This document shows positions 10,530 through 20,957 of a stretch of 64,000 nt of DNA, piece by piece. The stretch covers positions 5,642,001-5,706,000 of the forward strand of contig JAPFFF010000002.1 in NCBI GenBank assembly GCA_039105265.1. The letters are read 5' to 3'. Position 1 is the first letter of the stretch; every line of letters begins with the position of its first letter. This DNA is from Tritrichomonas musculus (taxonomy: Eukaryota > Parabasalia > Tritrichomonadida > Tritrichomonadidae). The notes beneath the pieces are model-generated. The model did no database searches. It saw only the letters and a program-made list of their open reading frames with translations, and was not told where the DNA came from. The position numbers and the translations under genes are program-made.

Positions 10530-10846
10530 AAATCTCAAAATATCATTAATGATAAACAAAAAAGTACAATATTCCTAGCAGTCTCTTTCAATGGAATATT
10601 GCTCTTTGTGGTACTACCTCTATCATATTTAATGTAAGTTTATTTCATTTTCTAATGATATTTTTTTTTTTTAATTTTTTAATATGTCTTCTGATTCATA
10701 TTCAAGAGAGATTTTAAATGCTTTTTTATTTTGTCTTACACATTTTCTTTCTCGAAAGTTGATTAGAAGCAGTAGGCACATTGATTCTGAAACATTTCAA
10801 AGTAGTCAACAATTTCGCATCCACCAAAATTCAAACAAATTGAAAC
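10530..10846 (-). pseudogene. relic module, copy B (unknown family)
   Basis: The second copy of the module at 9640-9860. The minus strand reads VSICLNFGGCEIVDYF, then a Cys/Phe-rich stretch and an IKKHLKSLL-like helix, with stops in between. The copies differ by substitutions and small insertions or deletions, so the duplication is old or the parents are paralogues. Confidence 0.4.
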
Positions 10847-11740
10847 TTCCCTAAAATTGTGATTTTTTATATATTATTCTTCCTCTTTATCAAATGCTAA
10901 AAGAAAAGTAAAATCATGTAATTTTTTTGTTATAATAATATAGGGAGATTTTTTATGATTTTGATTTCTGTTTTAATTTGATTGATCTGAGTAAATAAAA
11001 ATATGATGAATATTATTAACTCTATATCATATAATCATCATATTTTTGTAATTAAAAAAAAAAAAAAAAAAAAAAAAACGATTAAATCGCATTGATTTTT
11101 TATCGTATTGTATTGAATTTTTACAAAATATCGTAGAGATTGATGACAATAATATATTAAAAAACAGTGGGGAAAAATTTTTGAAAATAAAAATTGGGAC
11201 TAAAAAATCTTTTCATATAGAGAAAAAAGAATTATGTATTTTTCTTTTGAAAAACAACCGTTTATTTTTTAATTATGAGTTGAACTTTTAATAGTTTTTT
11301 ATTTATTTAAATTTCTATTCATATTTAAGGGTATTTTTGCTATGTTTTGGTATATATAAATTATATATCATTTATTTCTATTCTTATTTAAAGCCTATTC
11401 CCTTTTTTCTATCATATTGAGGATGTTAAAACTTGAAAAAAATGATCGGAAATTTTAAAGTTTTAAACTTTTTCTGAAATAATAACCATTGAAAATAAAA
11501 TAACATAAAAATCATATTAGAACAAGAATTGTTATTTCTGAAATTTTTAAAAATTGAGGAACCGCTCGAATTTGAATATTTTTTGAATACTTGTTGAAAA
11601 ATTTGAATAATAATTGAAAGAGAATTATCCTTCTCATATATTTTTTGAAAGAACTTCTCAAATTTAAAAAAAAAAATAAATTTAAAATATATTATGAAAA
11701 TGTAATTAAAAACTAAGGTTTTATTTTGAATTTAATTCAT
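10847..11740. other. gene-free stretch with poly-A at 11054-11078
   Basis: AT-rich spacer. A 25-base A tract lies at 11054-11078. No gene or relic recognised. Confidence 0.5.
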
Positions 11741-12295
11741 TTATAACTTAATCATGTCTTCATTATCTCCAAAGAATGATTCTTCATCATAAAATTCAAA
11801 ATGTTCTTGATCAAAATCAAATAGATTTTCATTCGAAAATATATCTATGTCATTATCTTGATCTGGTAGAATTTCATTTTTAAACGATTCTTCATTTTCA
11901 TTTGAGGAATTAAGTGTTAAAATGTTTGAATTATTCATTTTCTTACAAACACAATAATTGTAATGATTTTTGATGCTGTTTGGTGTCCTGTTAGGGAAGA
12001 ATTGATGAATTAATGTCCATCTTGGTCCAAGTATTTTATATTTTTCAATTAATATCTTATCTTCTTCTTCACTCCATTTATTATGATTGTATCCTGGTGC
12101 CAGATAATTCGAATATCGATCCCTGCATTGTCTTGAAGTTCTTCCTGGAATCATTGATGCAATTAATTTCCAATTCTTTGGACCAAACCTAAAAACAATT
12201 CTTTTAAGTAATTCATCTTCATATAATGTGAACTTCTGCTTTTTTGAAGTTTTTTGATTTTCATTTTTTGTTTGTTCTTCAATGACATTCATCAT
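11741..12295 (-). CDS. Myb-like R2R3 DNA-binding protein
   Basis: This 184-residue protein has two tandem Myb/SANT repeats. Repeat 1 (about 21-68) has FTLYEDELLKRIV, NWKLIASMIPGRTSRQCRDR and YSNYL. Repeat 2 (about 72-118) has KWSEEEDKILIEKY, RWTLIHQFFPNRTPNSIKNH and YNYCV. The spaced aromatic residues of the three helices are present in both, with the usual variations. An acidic tail (about 125-184, Asp/Glu/Phe-rich) may be an activation segment. Short two-repeat Myb proteins of this form are abundant in trichomonads and act as nuclear transcription factors. An initiator-like cluster lies just upstream of the ATG. Confidence 0.92.
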   Translation of the reverse strand: MMNVIEEQTKNENQKTSKKQKFTLYEDELLKRIVFRFGPKNWKLIASMIPGRTSRQCRDRYSNYLAPGYNHNKWSEEEDKILIEKYKILGPRWTLIHQFFPNRTPNSIKNHYNYCVCKKMNNSNILTLNSSNENEESFKNEILPDQDNDIDIFSNENLFDFDQEHFEFYDEESFFGDNEDMIKL

Positions 12296-12309
12296 CCTTG
12301 ATCTTTTTT

Positions 12310-12327
12310 GAAAGTGATATGAAATGA
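12310..12327 (-). promoter_or_regulatory. initiator-like element of the Myb gene
   Basis: The minus strand reads TCATTTCATATCACTTTC, containing TCATTT and TCACTT cores close to the TCA(C/T)T(A/T) initiator, 14 bases upstream of the ATG. Confidence 0.5.
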
Positions 12328-13699
12328 AAAATAAAGATTATTTTTTCATAAAAATATTTCAATAAATTCATAATCTTTAACATAAAAAGTTGTATCCTCC
12401 TAATAACCAATTGAAAGCTTTATTGAAATATTTTATGAACTTTCAAAGGTTTAACAAGTATTCAAAAGTATAAACTTATGTCAATTTTTTCATATATATA
12501 TATATATTAATAATATCATTGTTTTAGATGTAAATCTGAAATTTACTTCTTTTATTTAAAAATATTGTTCTGATATATTTTTTTGAAAAATAAATCAATA
12601 GAATTTCGAATATTGGTAAATTGTACTTAAAACTGTTTTTTCTTCTAAAAAAATAATTTTATTCATTATAAATCATCAATAATATTTATTTATTTACTTT
12701 TGATTCTGTATTTAAATAACGTAAGTTAATATATATATGTATTATTTTTGAATAATTTTTGAAATATTTGAATTTTAATGAACCAAAATTCAGAAGGAAG
12801 GATAAAGTCTTTTTAAAAAAATCAATTTGTTTATAAAAATATTTATTGAAAAAATTGAGAGTTTCTCGTTGTATCCCTCAAATCTTTGAGATTCCCTGTT
12901 TGAACGATTAAAACAATTTGCATAATGGAGCCTTTTATTATATTTTGACTTATTGCATATGAAACAACATATGTGTATTTAAAAATATAAAAAAATTTTT
13001 GGTGTATTCATTTGGATATTTTGTTTTACAAAATTTCATTAAAAATAAAACTCTTCAATAATTTAAGATTATTTCTTAAAACAATTTATCCTAAATTTTA
13101 ACACAACTAAGACAATTTTTGAAAAATATTATTATAATAATGATATCATTCAGAACAAATCAAAAATATTACACAATTTAATTATACTATCATTAAATTG
13201 GTATGATATAAACCAATAATTTATAGCAATATTAAAAATATTAAAAATTAAATTATATTAAAAATATCCCATTTTACAAAATTAATGATTTCTCTTTTTC
13301 TAGCCATTTTTATGACTTCCAGTTATATTTTTGCTATATAATATTATAAATCTTCTTTAATATTTTTTTTTTATTTGAGCAATTATTTGGTCAATTATCA
13401 TAAATAATAATTATCATATTATCTGCTTAATATATTTTAAGCTTCATTATTCCTAATGTTGAATCAATTTTCTAAAATTTTGTATCATTTTTACAAATTT
13501 GTTAGAAAATTGATTGCCAATATCAATCGCTTTTAAATCATTTTCTTAAAAAGGTCATAAAAACTTTCAGCCTTTTTGCTATTATTATAATTGTTTTTAA
13601 TATCATCATTAATATTATTTTAATAAACATGTTTTTTATACTTAAAATAAAAAAGTAAAATGCTTTTTTTAACTACTTTTTTTTAAAAAAAATTCAAAT
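12328..13699. other. gene-free AT-rich stretch
   Basis: Low-complexity AT DNA with short TA runs (about 12496-12508 and 12729-12738). I see no supported gene or repeat family. Confidence 0.5.
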
Positions 13700-15076
13700 T
13701 TAAAGAGCAGCAGGCTTAGAATCTTCAGATTCAGAATCTTCAATTTCATCATCACTTATTTCATTAACTTTATCTGGAACAACAATCCAGAAACTTAAAA
13801 TTGCTCCAATGAAAGCAAAAATACAAGATATACCAATCAAATGTCCTGGCTTATTGCCCCAGATTTTCCCAAGACCCATTCCTATTCCAAAATTAGATAT
13901 TTGCTGACCAATTACATTGAAACAGTTCAAAAGAGCAAAATTAGCTCCAAGTTTTTCAGGAGCAGAAATAAGACTGATAACAGCCATAGGAAGGTTGTTA
14001 TATGCAACAGCCGCAAGTCCCATAGGAACATGTAAAATAAGGAAAACAATTTTGTCTTTAATGAAGAAGAACAATAGATATACAACTCCAAGAATCAACA
14101 TAAGAACTAGGAACACCCATTTCAATCCAACTTTATCAACGAGTTTAGATTGGAAGAAGCCATAAACAAATTGAACTGCTGAATTAACAACATTGCATAG
14201 CATTGCCCAAGAAACACCTTTTTGGTATCTAACTACTTCTGGATCATTAATATCAGGTCCATTTTTGCCTCCAAATACATCATTACCCATGAATGCTGAA
14301 AATTGAATGCTCCATTGATAATTAGAAATCATGATGAAGAAATATGGGAGTGCAATACATAGAAATGTTCTGTTGATTTCTTTGAGTGCATTGTACAAGC
14401 CAATAAATGGGTTTAAAGAAGCTGGTTTCTCTGTTAATTGTTCCTCATGTGATACAATGCATGTAACAAGGATTGCAACAAAAGAAATCGCCAAGCATAC
14501 AACGAGAATAAATTGTTCTTGGCTTAAACTTGTATATTTATATAGAGAAAGAGCTCCAATTAAGTTTGTAAAAGTACCGCCAATTCCTGAATAAACTCCA
14601 CAAATTGATGACATTAGAACTTGTTGATTTGGAGGACAAATATCAGAGCAAAGAGTACGTGCAGGTCCTTGCAAAATATTAGCTGAAAAGAAAACCATTA
14701 GAACGCCAAAGATTAGAAATCCTTGTCTTCCTGATTGTTTGTTAGATAATCTTTCACAAAACATGATGATAAGGAAAGATGCAACTAAAACTATTCCTCC
14801 AGCAATCATGTAAATCCTTCTTCGTCCCCATTTTAATGTTGTTCCATCAGATATTACACCAATAATTGGTGGGAAAATAAATCCGAAAAGTGAGCCTAAT
14901 AATAGAACGACTGTTCTAAGTGCAGGCGCCATATTTACTTTATCTGCAAGTGGATAAAATAATGTGAAAATGATTGTCCAAATTAATGTACCTGCCAATG
15001 AAGCAGCTGCAATTCCCATAATCAATGGTACAGGTAACTTATCTCTTTTACAGAATGGAATCCAATCTTCACCCAT
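13700..15076 (-). CDS. GPH/SLC45-type sugar transporter (MFS)
   Basis: This 458-residue protein has about 12 hydrophobic segments and the layout of the glycoside-pentoside-hexuronide:cation symporter/SLC45 sucrose-transporter branch of the MFS. The loop after helix 2 or 3 has GVISDGTTLKWGRRRIYMI, matching the family's D-x-(T/C)-x(3-5)-GRRRP-like motif. GPARTLCSDICP matches the conserved GPARAL-type segment near helix 4. The acidic tail is Glu/Asp/Ser-rich. The frame could start at 15118, but the initiator TCATTTCATTATT lies inside that extension, so MGEDWIP at 15076 is the better start. It probably moves a sugar across the plasma or lysosomal membrane. The rhamnosidase gene nearby makes a plant disaccharide or sugar plausible, but that is inference. 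Confidence 0.85.
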   Translation of the reverse strand: MGEDWIPFCKRDKLPVPLIMGIAAASLAGTLIWTIIFTLFYPLADKVNMAPALRTVVLLLGSLFGFIFPPIIGVISDGTTLKWGRRRIYMIAGGIVLVASFLIIMFCERLSNKQSGRQGFLIFGVLMVFFSANILQGPARTLCSDICPPNQQVLMSSICGVYSGIGGTFTNLIGALSLYKYTSLSQEQFILVVCLAISFVAILVTCIVSHEEQLTEKPASLNPFIGLYNALKEINRTFLCIALPYFFIMISNYQWSIQFSAFMGNDVFGGKNGPDINDPEVVRYQKGVSWAMLCNVVNSAVQFVYGFFQSKLVDKVGLKWVFLVLMLILGVVYLLFFFIKDKIVFLILHVPMGLAAVAYNNLPMAVISLISAPEKLGANFALLNCFNVIGQQISNFGIGMGLGKIWGNKPGHLIGISCIFAFIGAILSFWIVVPDKVNEISDDEIEDSESEDSKPAAL

Positions 15077-15091
15077 CTGAGTCTTGTTTAT

Positions 15092-15109
15092 AAATAATAA
15101 TGAAATGAA
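15092..15109 (-). promoter_or_regulatory. initiator-like element of the transporter gene
   Basis: The minus strand reads TTCATTTCATTATTATTT, a close match to the extended trichomonad initiator, 15 bases before the chosen ATG at 15076. It decides the start, because it would lie inside the coding region if the 15118 ATG were used. Confidence 0.55.
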
Positions 15110-15468
15110 TTTAAACAATATTCTATTGACTCATTTTTCAATTGTCAAATTCAACAGGTAAAAGAAATATGTGGATGGAATTTTGAATTTATTTTTTTAA
15201 ACAAAAAAATCTTACTTTTTGTTAATTTTAGGACTAATGTTTTTTCATTTTTATCAATTACTTGATATGTGTATATTATTATATATATATATATATATAA
15301 TCATTCAATCTAAAGATATTTTTCGATGCTTTTTATTTATTTTTCTATTTTACTATTGTAAAAAACTTAATCATTTTTTTTACTATGGTTTACATTACTA
15401 ATTTACACCAAAATAAATTCAATTTTAATAAAATTATCTCTTTTTTATTTCTGTATTTTATATTACAG

Positions 15469-16558
15469 TAGAGTACGCCGAAATAGCGTTTTCTTTTTTG
15501 AAAAAATTAACAAAGTCAAAAAAGCGCCATATTTTCGGTATACTATTCTTTTTGTATTTTTAATAACATTTCCAAATAAAAACTTTGTTTTTGTTGAAAA
15601 ATTGGTGTTTTTTGAATATTATCATGTATTTTACAATAACTAACTTTTTTTCAGAAAAAGTGGAGAATTACAAAAAACATGATATTTTCGATAAAAAATA
15701 TTTTTTAAAAAATCAAGTTTCTTCTTTTTTTAGTATTTGAGTTTATTTTGTTAGTAATATTTTTCTAAAAAAAATAAGTTTTACAAATTTAATAATCCAA
15801 TTAGGCAAACGATTTTTGTTTCTTTAGAAAAATAAATTTTCCTATTAATCCAACCAATACAAATTAATGATTTTTATGAACAATAGGCCAAAAAATTACA
15901 GGTTGGAAGTTATATTAGTTAGTTGAGGTGGCATATGATAAAAAAATTGGGGAAAAAAAGAAAATAGATTTCCCGTTCTTGAATAATTCAATGAATTCAA
16001 TTATATAAAGTTTATAATTTATTTGATATATATTTTTAAAAATCATTTTGTTAAAGTAGAATATTGATCATTCCGAAATTAAAATGATATGTTTAAAAAA
16101 TTAATGACCAATCATAAATATATTCAAAATAAACACAATATTTATTGTAAATTACATTCTTTGGTATTTTAAGTAAATAAGAATAAGAACATTATGAGCT
16201 GAAATTATTTGAATTTTCATTCAATACTGAATTAAATAAATAAAATCGAATTTCATATAAAAAACTTGGAAAAACTATTTTTTCTAAATCACAAACATTT
16301 ATTGAAAAAAATAGTTTTTTTTGAAAAACAAATTTTTCTGAAAAAAATTTTTTTTTGAATAAAAACAATTACCTATCGAATTTTTTGATTATTTTGAAAA
16401 ACTCACGTTGAACAAAAAGGAAGAGTTATTTCATACAGTTTTATTTTTCTTTATTTAACAAGTTTGAATATAAAAAACTTATTTTCTTTGGAATAACTTA
16501 TGCTTTTTCATTATTGATACTTTTTTCAAATAACAATTCACTATTTCGGCGTACTCTA
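15469..16558. mobile_element. 1.1-kb non-autonomous DNA element with 18-bp TIRs
   Basis: TAGAGTACGCCGAAATAG (15469-15486) is repeated exactly as its reverse complement CTATTTCGGCGTACTCTA at 16541-16558. If the outer TA is the target duplication, the element proper is 15471-16556, as in the Tc1/mariner group. The inside is AT-rich with no open frame worth calling and no transposase motif. It looks like an internally deleted or MITE-like copy mobilised by an enzyme elsewhere. The superfamily is inferred only from the TA flanks. Confidence 0.7.
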
Positions 16559-16800
16559 GTACATTTAAATTTGAATGATAAATGTGGATGGCTTTAGAAT
16601 TTCAATGAATTTGTTCATATTTAATAAAAACTAATATAAAATGTTTTTTATTGGGAATTATATACATTAAAAAATATGAAAAAAATGATCGTCAATATGA
16701 TTTTTAATTGTATGAGTTTTTTTATTATATAATAAAATTGAATAAAAAAAATTGTGTTAAAAAAAACTATATATCGTAAGATTTCAATAGACTGAAATAT

Positions 16801-16815
16801 TCATTTCACATTTAT
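16801..16815 (+). promoter_or_regulatory. initiator-like element of the rhamnosidase gene
   Basis: TCATTTCACATTTAT, with two overlapping initiator cores, 23 bases upstream of the ATG. It shows that the bacterial-type gene has a host-style promoter. Confidence 0.5.
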
Positions 16816-16838
16816 ATAATCAACATCGGAAAAACAAA

Positions 16839-19598
16839 ATGCAAATAAGCAAAATTAGAATAAATGGAATTATTTGCCCCATAGGATATCTATTCGACAA
16901 ACTACGTTGCTCATGGACTGTTTCTGATACAAAAGCTAATCATACAGATTTCGTGAAAATTGAAATTTCCAAAGATGAAAAATTTGAGAAAATTATTTAT
17001 CACAAAGAAGGTCATAATCTTAATTCAGCATGCGAAGTTTTAGAAATGGCACTTGAGCCATGCACAAGATATTATATTAGAGTTCAAGTTACAGCTGACA
17101 ACAAAGAGCAAGCCCAAAAAATTAGTTTCTTTGAAACATCCAAACTGAATCAAAAATGGGAAGCCAAATGGATTAAACCTCATCCAGAAGATAAATATCA
17201 TCCTCTTTTTGAAAAAGAATTCCAAGCAAAGGAAAACATTTCATCTGCAAGGCTCTATATATCAGGATTGGGTCTATATTCAGCTAAGATCAACGGCAAA
17301 AAAGTTGGAGAAGAAATTCTTACTCCGTATATGAGTGATTATCACACCGAAGTCCAATATCAAACGTATGATATAATTGATTACCTTCAGAAAAACAACC
17401 AAATATCGGTTGAACTGGGAAATGGTTGGTATAAAGGCTTTTTTGGAATTCAGCATAAAGATCAAAATTATGGAAGTGAATTTCAATTGATTGCGGAGAT
17501 TCATATTCATTATAAAGACGGATCTGAAGAAGTTATTGGAACCGATGAAAGCTGGTTATACTCAGGCTCGGACATACAAAACAGTGATATCTACCATGGT
17601 GAAATAATTGACCATCTGCTTTGGAAAGACAAAGAAAATAAGAAAAAAAATCCAATTGAAGGCGGAATTGAAGGCAAATTAATTGAAAGATACAGTCTTC
17701 AAGTCACTGAACATGAAGAAGTTAAAGTGAAGGAAGTAATTCATACTCCTGCTGGCGAAACCGTTTTAGATTTTGGCCAAAATTTTGCCGGTTATGTTCA
17801 ATTCAACGCAAACCTTAAAGAAGGAACAAAAATCACTCTCGATTATGGAGAAATTCTTCAAAAAGGCAACTTTTATAATGCCAATTACCGTGATGCAAAA
17901 GCGCATTTCATTTATGTTTCAAATGGCAACAAAGAAACAGTAAAGCCAACGTTTACTTATTACGGATTTCGTTATGTTCGTGTAACAGGATGGCCAGGCG
18001 ATCTCAATCCAAATGACTTCATTGGAAAAGCTTTGTATTCCAATATGGACATCACAGGACACATTGAAACTGGCCATGAAAAAGTTAACAAACTATTTTC
18101 TAATGTTATGTGGGGCCAAAAGTCAAACTTCATTGATTTCCCTACCGACTGTCCACAAAGAGATGAAAGACTTGGATGGACTGGTGATGCACAAGTTTTT
18201 TCAGGAACTGCTTCATATAATATGTACACTGCAGCATTCTACAACAAGTTCATTCATGATCTTCGTGTCGAACAGAAAAAACTTGATGGAATCATTCCTG
18301 GCTATATTCCAGTACTTGACGTGAAGTCTGTTTCATTTGGTGCTGTTTGGGGTGATGTTGCCACATTTTTGCCAATTGTTCTTTATGAGCACTTCGGTGA
18401 TGCTGCTGCACTTGAGTTGTATTATCCAATGATGAAGGATTGGGTTGATGTAATCACAAAAGAAGACAAGAAAAGAGGACAACAAAAATTCATCTTCGAT
18501 TTCAAAGATCAATTTGGTGACTGGCTTGCTCTTGATGGAAGAACATCTAATAGCTTTAAAGGTGCTACTGATGATCCATTCATTGCCTCATGCTATTATG
18601 CAATGTCATCCAAGATGGTTTCTGATGTAGCAAAAATACTTGGAAAAGAAGAAGATGCTCTTGCTTATTCCCAACTTCATGATAATATAAGAGATGCGGT
18701 TTTAAGGTCATATTTCACTGAGACAGGACGTTTGGCAATTGATACTCAAACAGGATACATTGTTTCTCTTTATTCAGGTATTTACAGAGATATAGAATCT
18801 ATTATTTCAGGTCTAAGAGAGCGATTGTTCAAAGACTGCTTCAAAATTAAAGGTGGTTTTGTCGGAGCTCCAATTATGTGCAAAATCATGGCTGAAAATG
18901 GATTGATTGATGAAGCCTTTTACTTCCTATTGCAAGAACGATTCCCTGGATGGTTCCACTGTATTGATCTTGGAGCTACAACTATCTGGGAAAGATGGAA
19001 TTCTGTTCTTGATAATGGCTTGTTAAGTGGAATTTTGATGAATTCATTGAATCATTATGCATTCGGTTCTGTCGTTGAATTCTTATATAAAAATGTCTTT
19101 GGAATTAGTGCAATTGAACCTGGCTTTAAGAAGGTGAAAATTGCACCAAATGTCAATTCCAAGCTTCATTATTTGAAGGGTTCATATGATTCCATTTATG
19201 GGACATACAAAGTTGATTGGGAAATTTTGAAGGATGGAAATCTTCACATAAAAATTGAAATTCCATTTGATTGCACAGGGATTGTCGTTCTTCCTTACAA
19301 TGCTGATCAAAAAGAACAAGAACTCGGTCCTGGTGTCTATGAGTTTAATTACAAGCCAACAAGAAATTTACTAGCAAGATACACAACCAAAACATTGTTC
19401 ATTGATATGTCCCATGATGAAGAAGCAATGAATATTATTAAAAGCATTTCACCAATGCTTCATCACTTATTAACTACTCGTGATGAAGATTTTCTCAATC
19501 AAAATATTGAGACTCTCAGTAGCATGGCTTTCTTAGGCTTTGATTCTGAAGTAATTCACAAATTAACTGATGATTTGACTTCTCTTATATGCAAATAA
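16839..19598 (+). CDS. GH78 alpha-L-rhamnosidase
   Basis: This 919-residue protein covers the whole bacterial rhamnosidase architecture: an N-terminal beta-domain (about 1-110), an accessory beta-sandwich (about 130-300, with SGLGLYSAKINGKKVGEEIL), an (alpha/alpha)6 barrel (about 400-760) and a C-terminal beta-domain. The barrel carries the family's signature DCPQRDERLGWTGD at 437-450, holding the acidic catalytic residues, and GATTIWERW at 712-720 with the second essential Glu (E718). It removes terminal alpha-L-rhamnose from flavonoid glycosides or plant polysaccharides. There is no signal peptide, so it probably acts in the cytosol or after uptake. The last ~75 residues are an unusual extension. 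Bacterial origin by transfer is likely; the gene is intact, intronless and behind a host initiator. Confidence 0.93.
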   Translation: MQISKIRINGIICPIGYLFDKLRCSWTVSDTKANHTDFVKIEISKDEKFEKIIYHKEGHNLNSACEVLEMALEPCTRYYIRVQVTADNKEQAQKISFFETSKLNQKWEAKWIKPHPEDKYHPLFEKEFQAKENISSARLYISGLGLYSAKINGKKVGEEILTPYMSDYHTEVQYQTYDIIDYLQKNNQISVELGNGWYKGFFGIQHKDQNYGSEFQLIAEIHIHYKDGSEEVIGTDESWLYSGSDIQNSDIYHGEIIDHLLWKDKENKKKNPIEGGIEGKLIERYSLQVTEHEEVKVKEVIHTPAGETVLDFGQNFAGYVQFNANLKEGTKITLDYGEILQKGNFYNANYRDAKAHFIYVSNGNKETVKPTFTYYGFRYVRVTGWPGDLNPNDFIGKALYSNMDITGHIETGHEKVNKLFSNVMWGQKSNFIDFPTDCPQRDERLGWTGDAQVFSGTASYNMYTAAFYNKFIHDLRVEQKKLDGIIPGYIPVLDVKSVSFGAVWGDVATFLPIVLYEHFGDAAALELYYPMMKDWVDVITKEDKKRGQQKFIFDFKDQFGDWLALDGRTSNSFKGATDDPFIASCYYAMSSKMVSDVAKILGKEEDALAYSQLHDNIRDAVLRSYFTETGRLAIDTQTGYIVSLYSGIYRDIESIISGLRERLFKDCFKIKGGFVGAPIMCKIMAENGLIDEAFYFLLQERFPGWFHCIDLGATTIWERWNSVLDNGLLSGILMNSLNHYAFGSVVEFLYKNVFGISAIEPGFKKVKIAPNVNSKLHYLKGSYDSIYGTYKVDWEILKDGNLHIKIEIPFDCTGIVVLPYNADQKEQELGPGVYEFNYKPTRNLLARYTTKTLFIDMSHDEEAMNIIKSISPMLHHLLTTRDEDFLNQNIETLSSMAFLGFDSEVIHKLTDDLTSLICK

Positions 19599-19935
19599 AA
19601 GAAAACAAAAAAGAAAATGAATATCACTTAATATGCATCTAAGTAAAAATTTAAAAAAAAATAATTCAATTTTTAGATTGAATTTTTTAAAAAGTTCTTT
19701 CATTTTTAGATGGAGTTGCTGGTTAAATGGCCTCTCTTTATGGCATAAACTCCATATTTTTTCTGTAGAACTATTATTAATTGATATATTGCATTCAAAG
19801 AAAAAAAAATTACCCATATGAAAACTTTTTCTTAGTCAATTTTCTGTGAAATTTCCAGTTATTCTAATTTTGGTTAAAAACATAGATAAAAACAAATATA
19901 AATTAAAATTTTGTTAAGATTAATTTTAAATTAGC
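19599..19935. other. intergenic region between convergent genes
   Basis: The rhamnosidase and decarboxylase genes converge here. The rhamnosidase stop is followed by A (TAAA), the overlapping polyadenylation signal known in trichomonads. Nothing else is supported. Confidence 0.45.
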
Positions 19936-20445
19936 TTATTTGAGTAATTGCTCTTTCCAATCTTTAGGAAGTTCACTTGGAGGGCATGAAATTGTCTTTT
20001 CATTGTTCTGGCCAGCGTCGTGAATTATAGTAAATGTCGCAAATTCGTCTATCACTTCAATGGGATAAGCTGGTCCTGCATCACGATATTGAGCCATGAG
20101 TGGAAGGTGCTCATTTTGGAAGCACACTGTCTTTTTGGGGTCGTTGATAATCCATCTTGGGAAGAAGATTGTTCCATGGAAAAGTTTGTCTCCTAAATTA
20201 GCGCAAAGACTGACGCTGGTTCCTGTTGGTTCGGTCCATGAAACTTTATAAACGTGTGCTGACACACGAACAATGAACGCCTTTTGATCTTTAACCCATC
20301 TTCCACCAACCATTCCACTATGAATTCGATAATCTACAGTTTTATCGTTTTTGATATAAAGTTCATAATCCCAACCATTGTCGTATGTGTAGACAAGGTG
20401 TTTTCCAAGGAATTCAGAAAGGTCATTATGGTCAAAGCTTGACAT
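19936..20445 (-). CDS. padC: phenolic acid decarboxylase
   Basis: This 169-residue protein aligns along nearly its whole length with bacterial PadC-type decarboxylases, which convert p-coumaric, ferulic and caffeic acids to 4-vinylphenols and CO2 without a cofactor. Visible family blocks are VYTYDNGWDYELYIKNDKT, DYRIHSGMVGGRWV and VYKVSWTEPTGTSVSL. By alignment from memory to Bacillus PadC (offset +8), the substrate-handling tyrosines are Y19, Y21 and Y27, with R49 and catalytic E72 all present. FFPRWI and TVCFQNEH continue the beta-barrel. It has no targeting signal. An initiator lies directly upstream. Presence in a eukaryotic window implies horizontal transfer. It sits next to an esterase on the same strand that could supply its substrate. 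Confidence 0.95.
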   Translation of the reverse strand: MSSFDHNDLSEFLGKHLVYTYDNGWDYELYIKNDKTVDYRIHSGMVGGRWVKDQKAFIVRVSAHVYKVSWTEPTGTSVSLCANLGDKLFHGTIFFPRWIINDPKKTVCFQNEHLPLMAQYRDAGPAYPIEVIDEFATFTIIHDAGQNNEKTISCPPSELPKDWKEQLLK

Positions 20446-20457
20446 TATTAAAAGTGA
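20446..20457 (-). promoter_or_regulatory. initiator-like element of the decarboxylase gene
   Basis: The minus strand reads TCACTTTTAATA, a direct TCA(C/T)TT match, immediately upstream of the ATG, implying a very short 5' leader. Confidence 0.5.
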
Positions 20458-20957
20458 TTAAATCTTTATTATGTTATTATTTTTGAATTGGTGATTTCTC
20501 TCAATTTTTTGATAGCATTGAAAAATGTGGATGTCTCATTTGAAATATGAAATCAATGCAATATTTCACATCATTAGTATTTATATATAAAGGAAACGTA
20601 AAAAAATCTATTTATACATCAATAATTCCATAATTTAGAAAAAAAAAACTAAAAAAATTCGAAAAAAGATATTTTATATCATAATGAAAATAAAAGAAAA
20701 TCTAAAAAAACTATCAAAATATGTCAATAAATATAAATAAATCTTTATTTATATTATAATTCCAAATATTAAGAAAAAGAATTTTATTATATTCATCAAT
20801 AAAATAAAAAAACTATAAATGATTATTTGCATATTTTTGAATGATTATATTATTTGCATTTATTACATGATTCTTTTGTCTCTGTATAAAAAAAATTTTT
20901 AATTTATATATCAAAAAAAAAAAAAAAAGCTTTTAATAAGTAAACTTATTTTCTCCT
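20458..20957. other. intergenic spacer between esterase and decarboxylase
   Basis: About 500 AT-rich bases separating two minus-strand genes, with an A tract near 20914-20928. The length and the separate initiators argue that the two genes are transcribed singly rather than as one unit. Confidence 0.45.

Noticed and set aside
15219-15401. 60-codon frame upstream of the transporter
   Set aside because: Low-complexity Phe/Tyr/Ile translation of T-rich DNA with a TA run.
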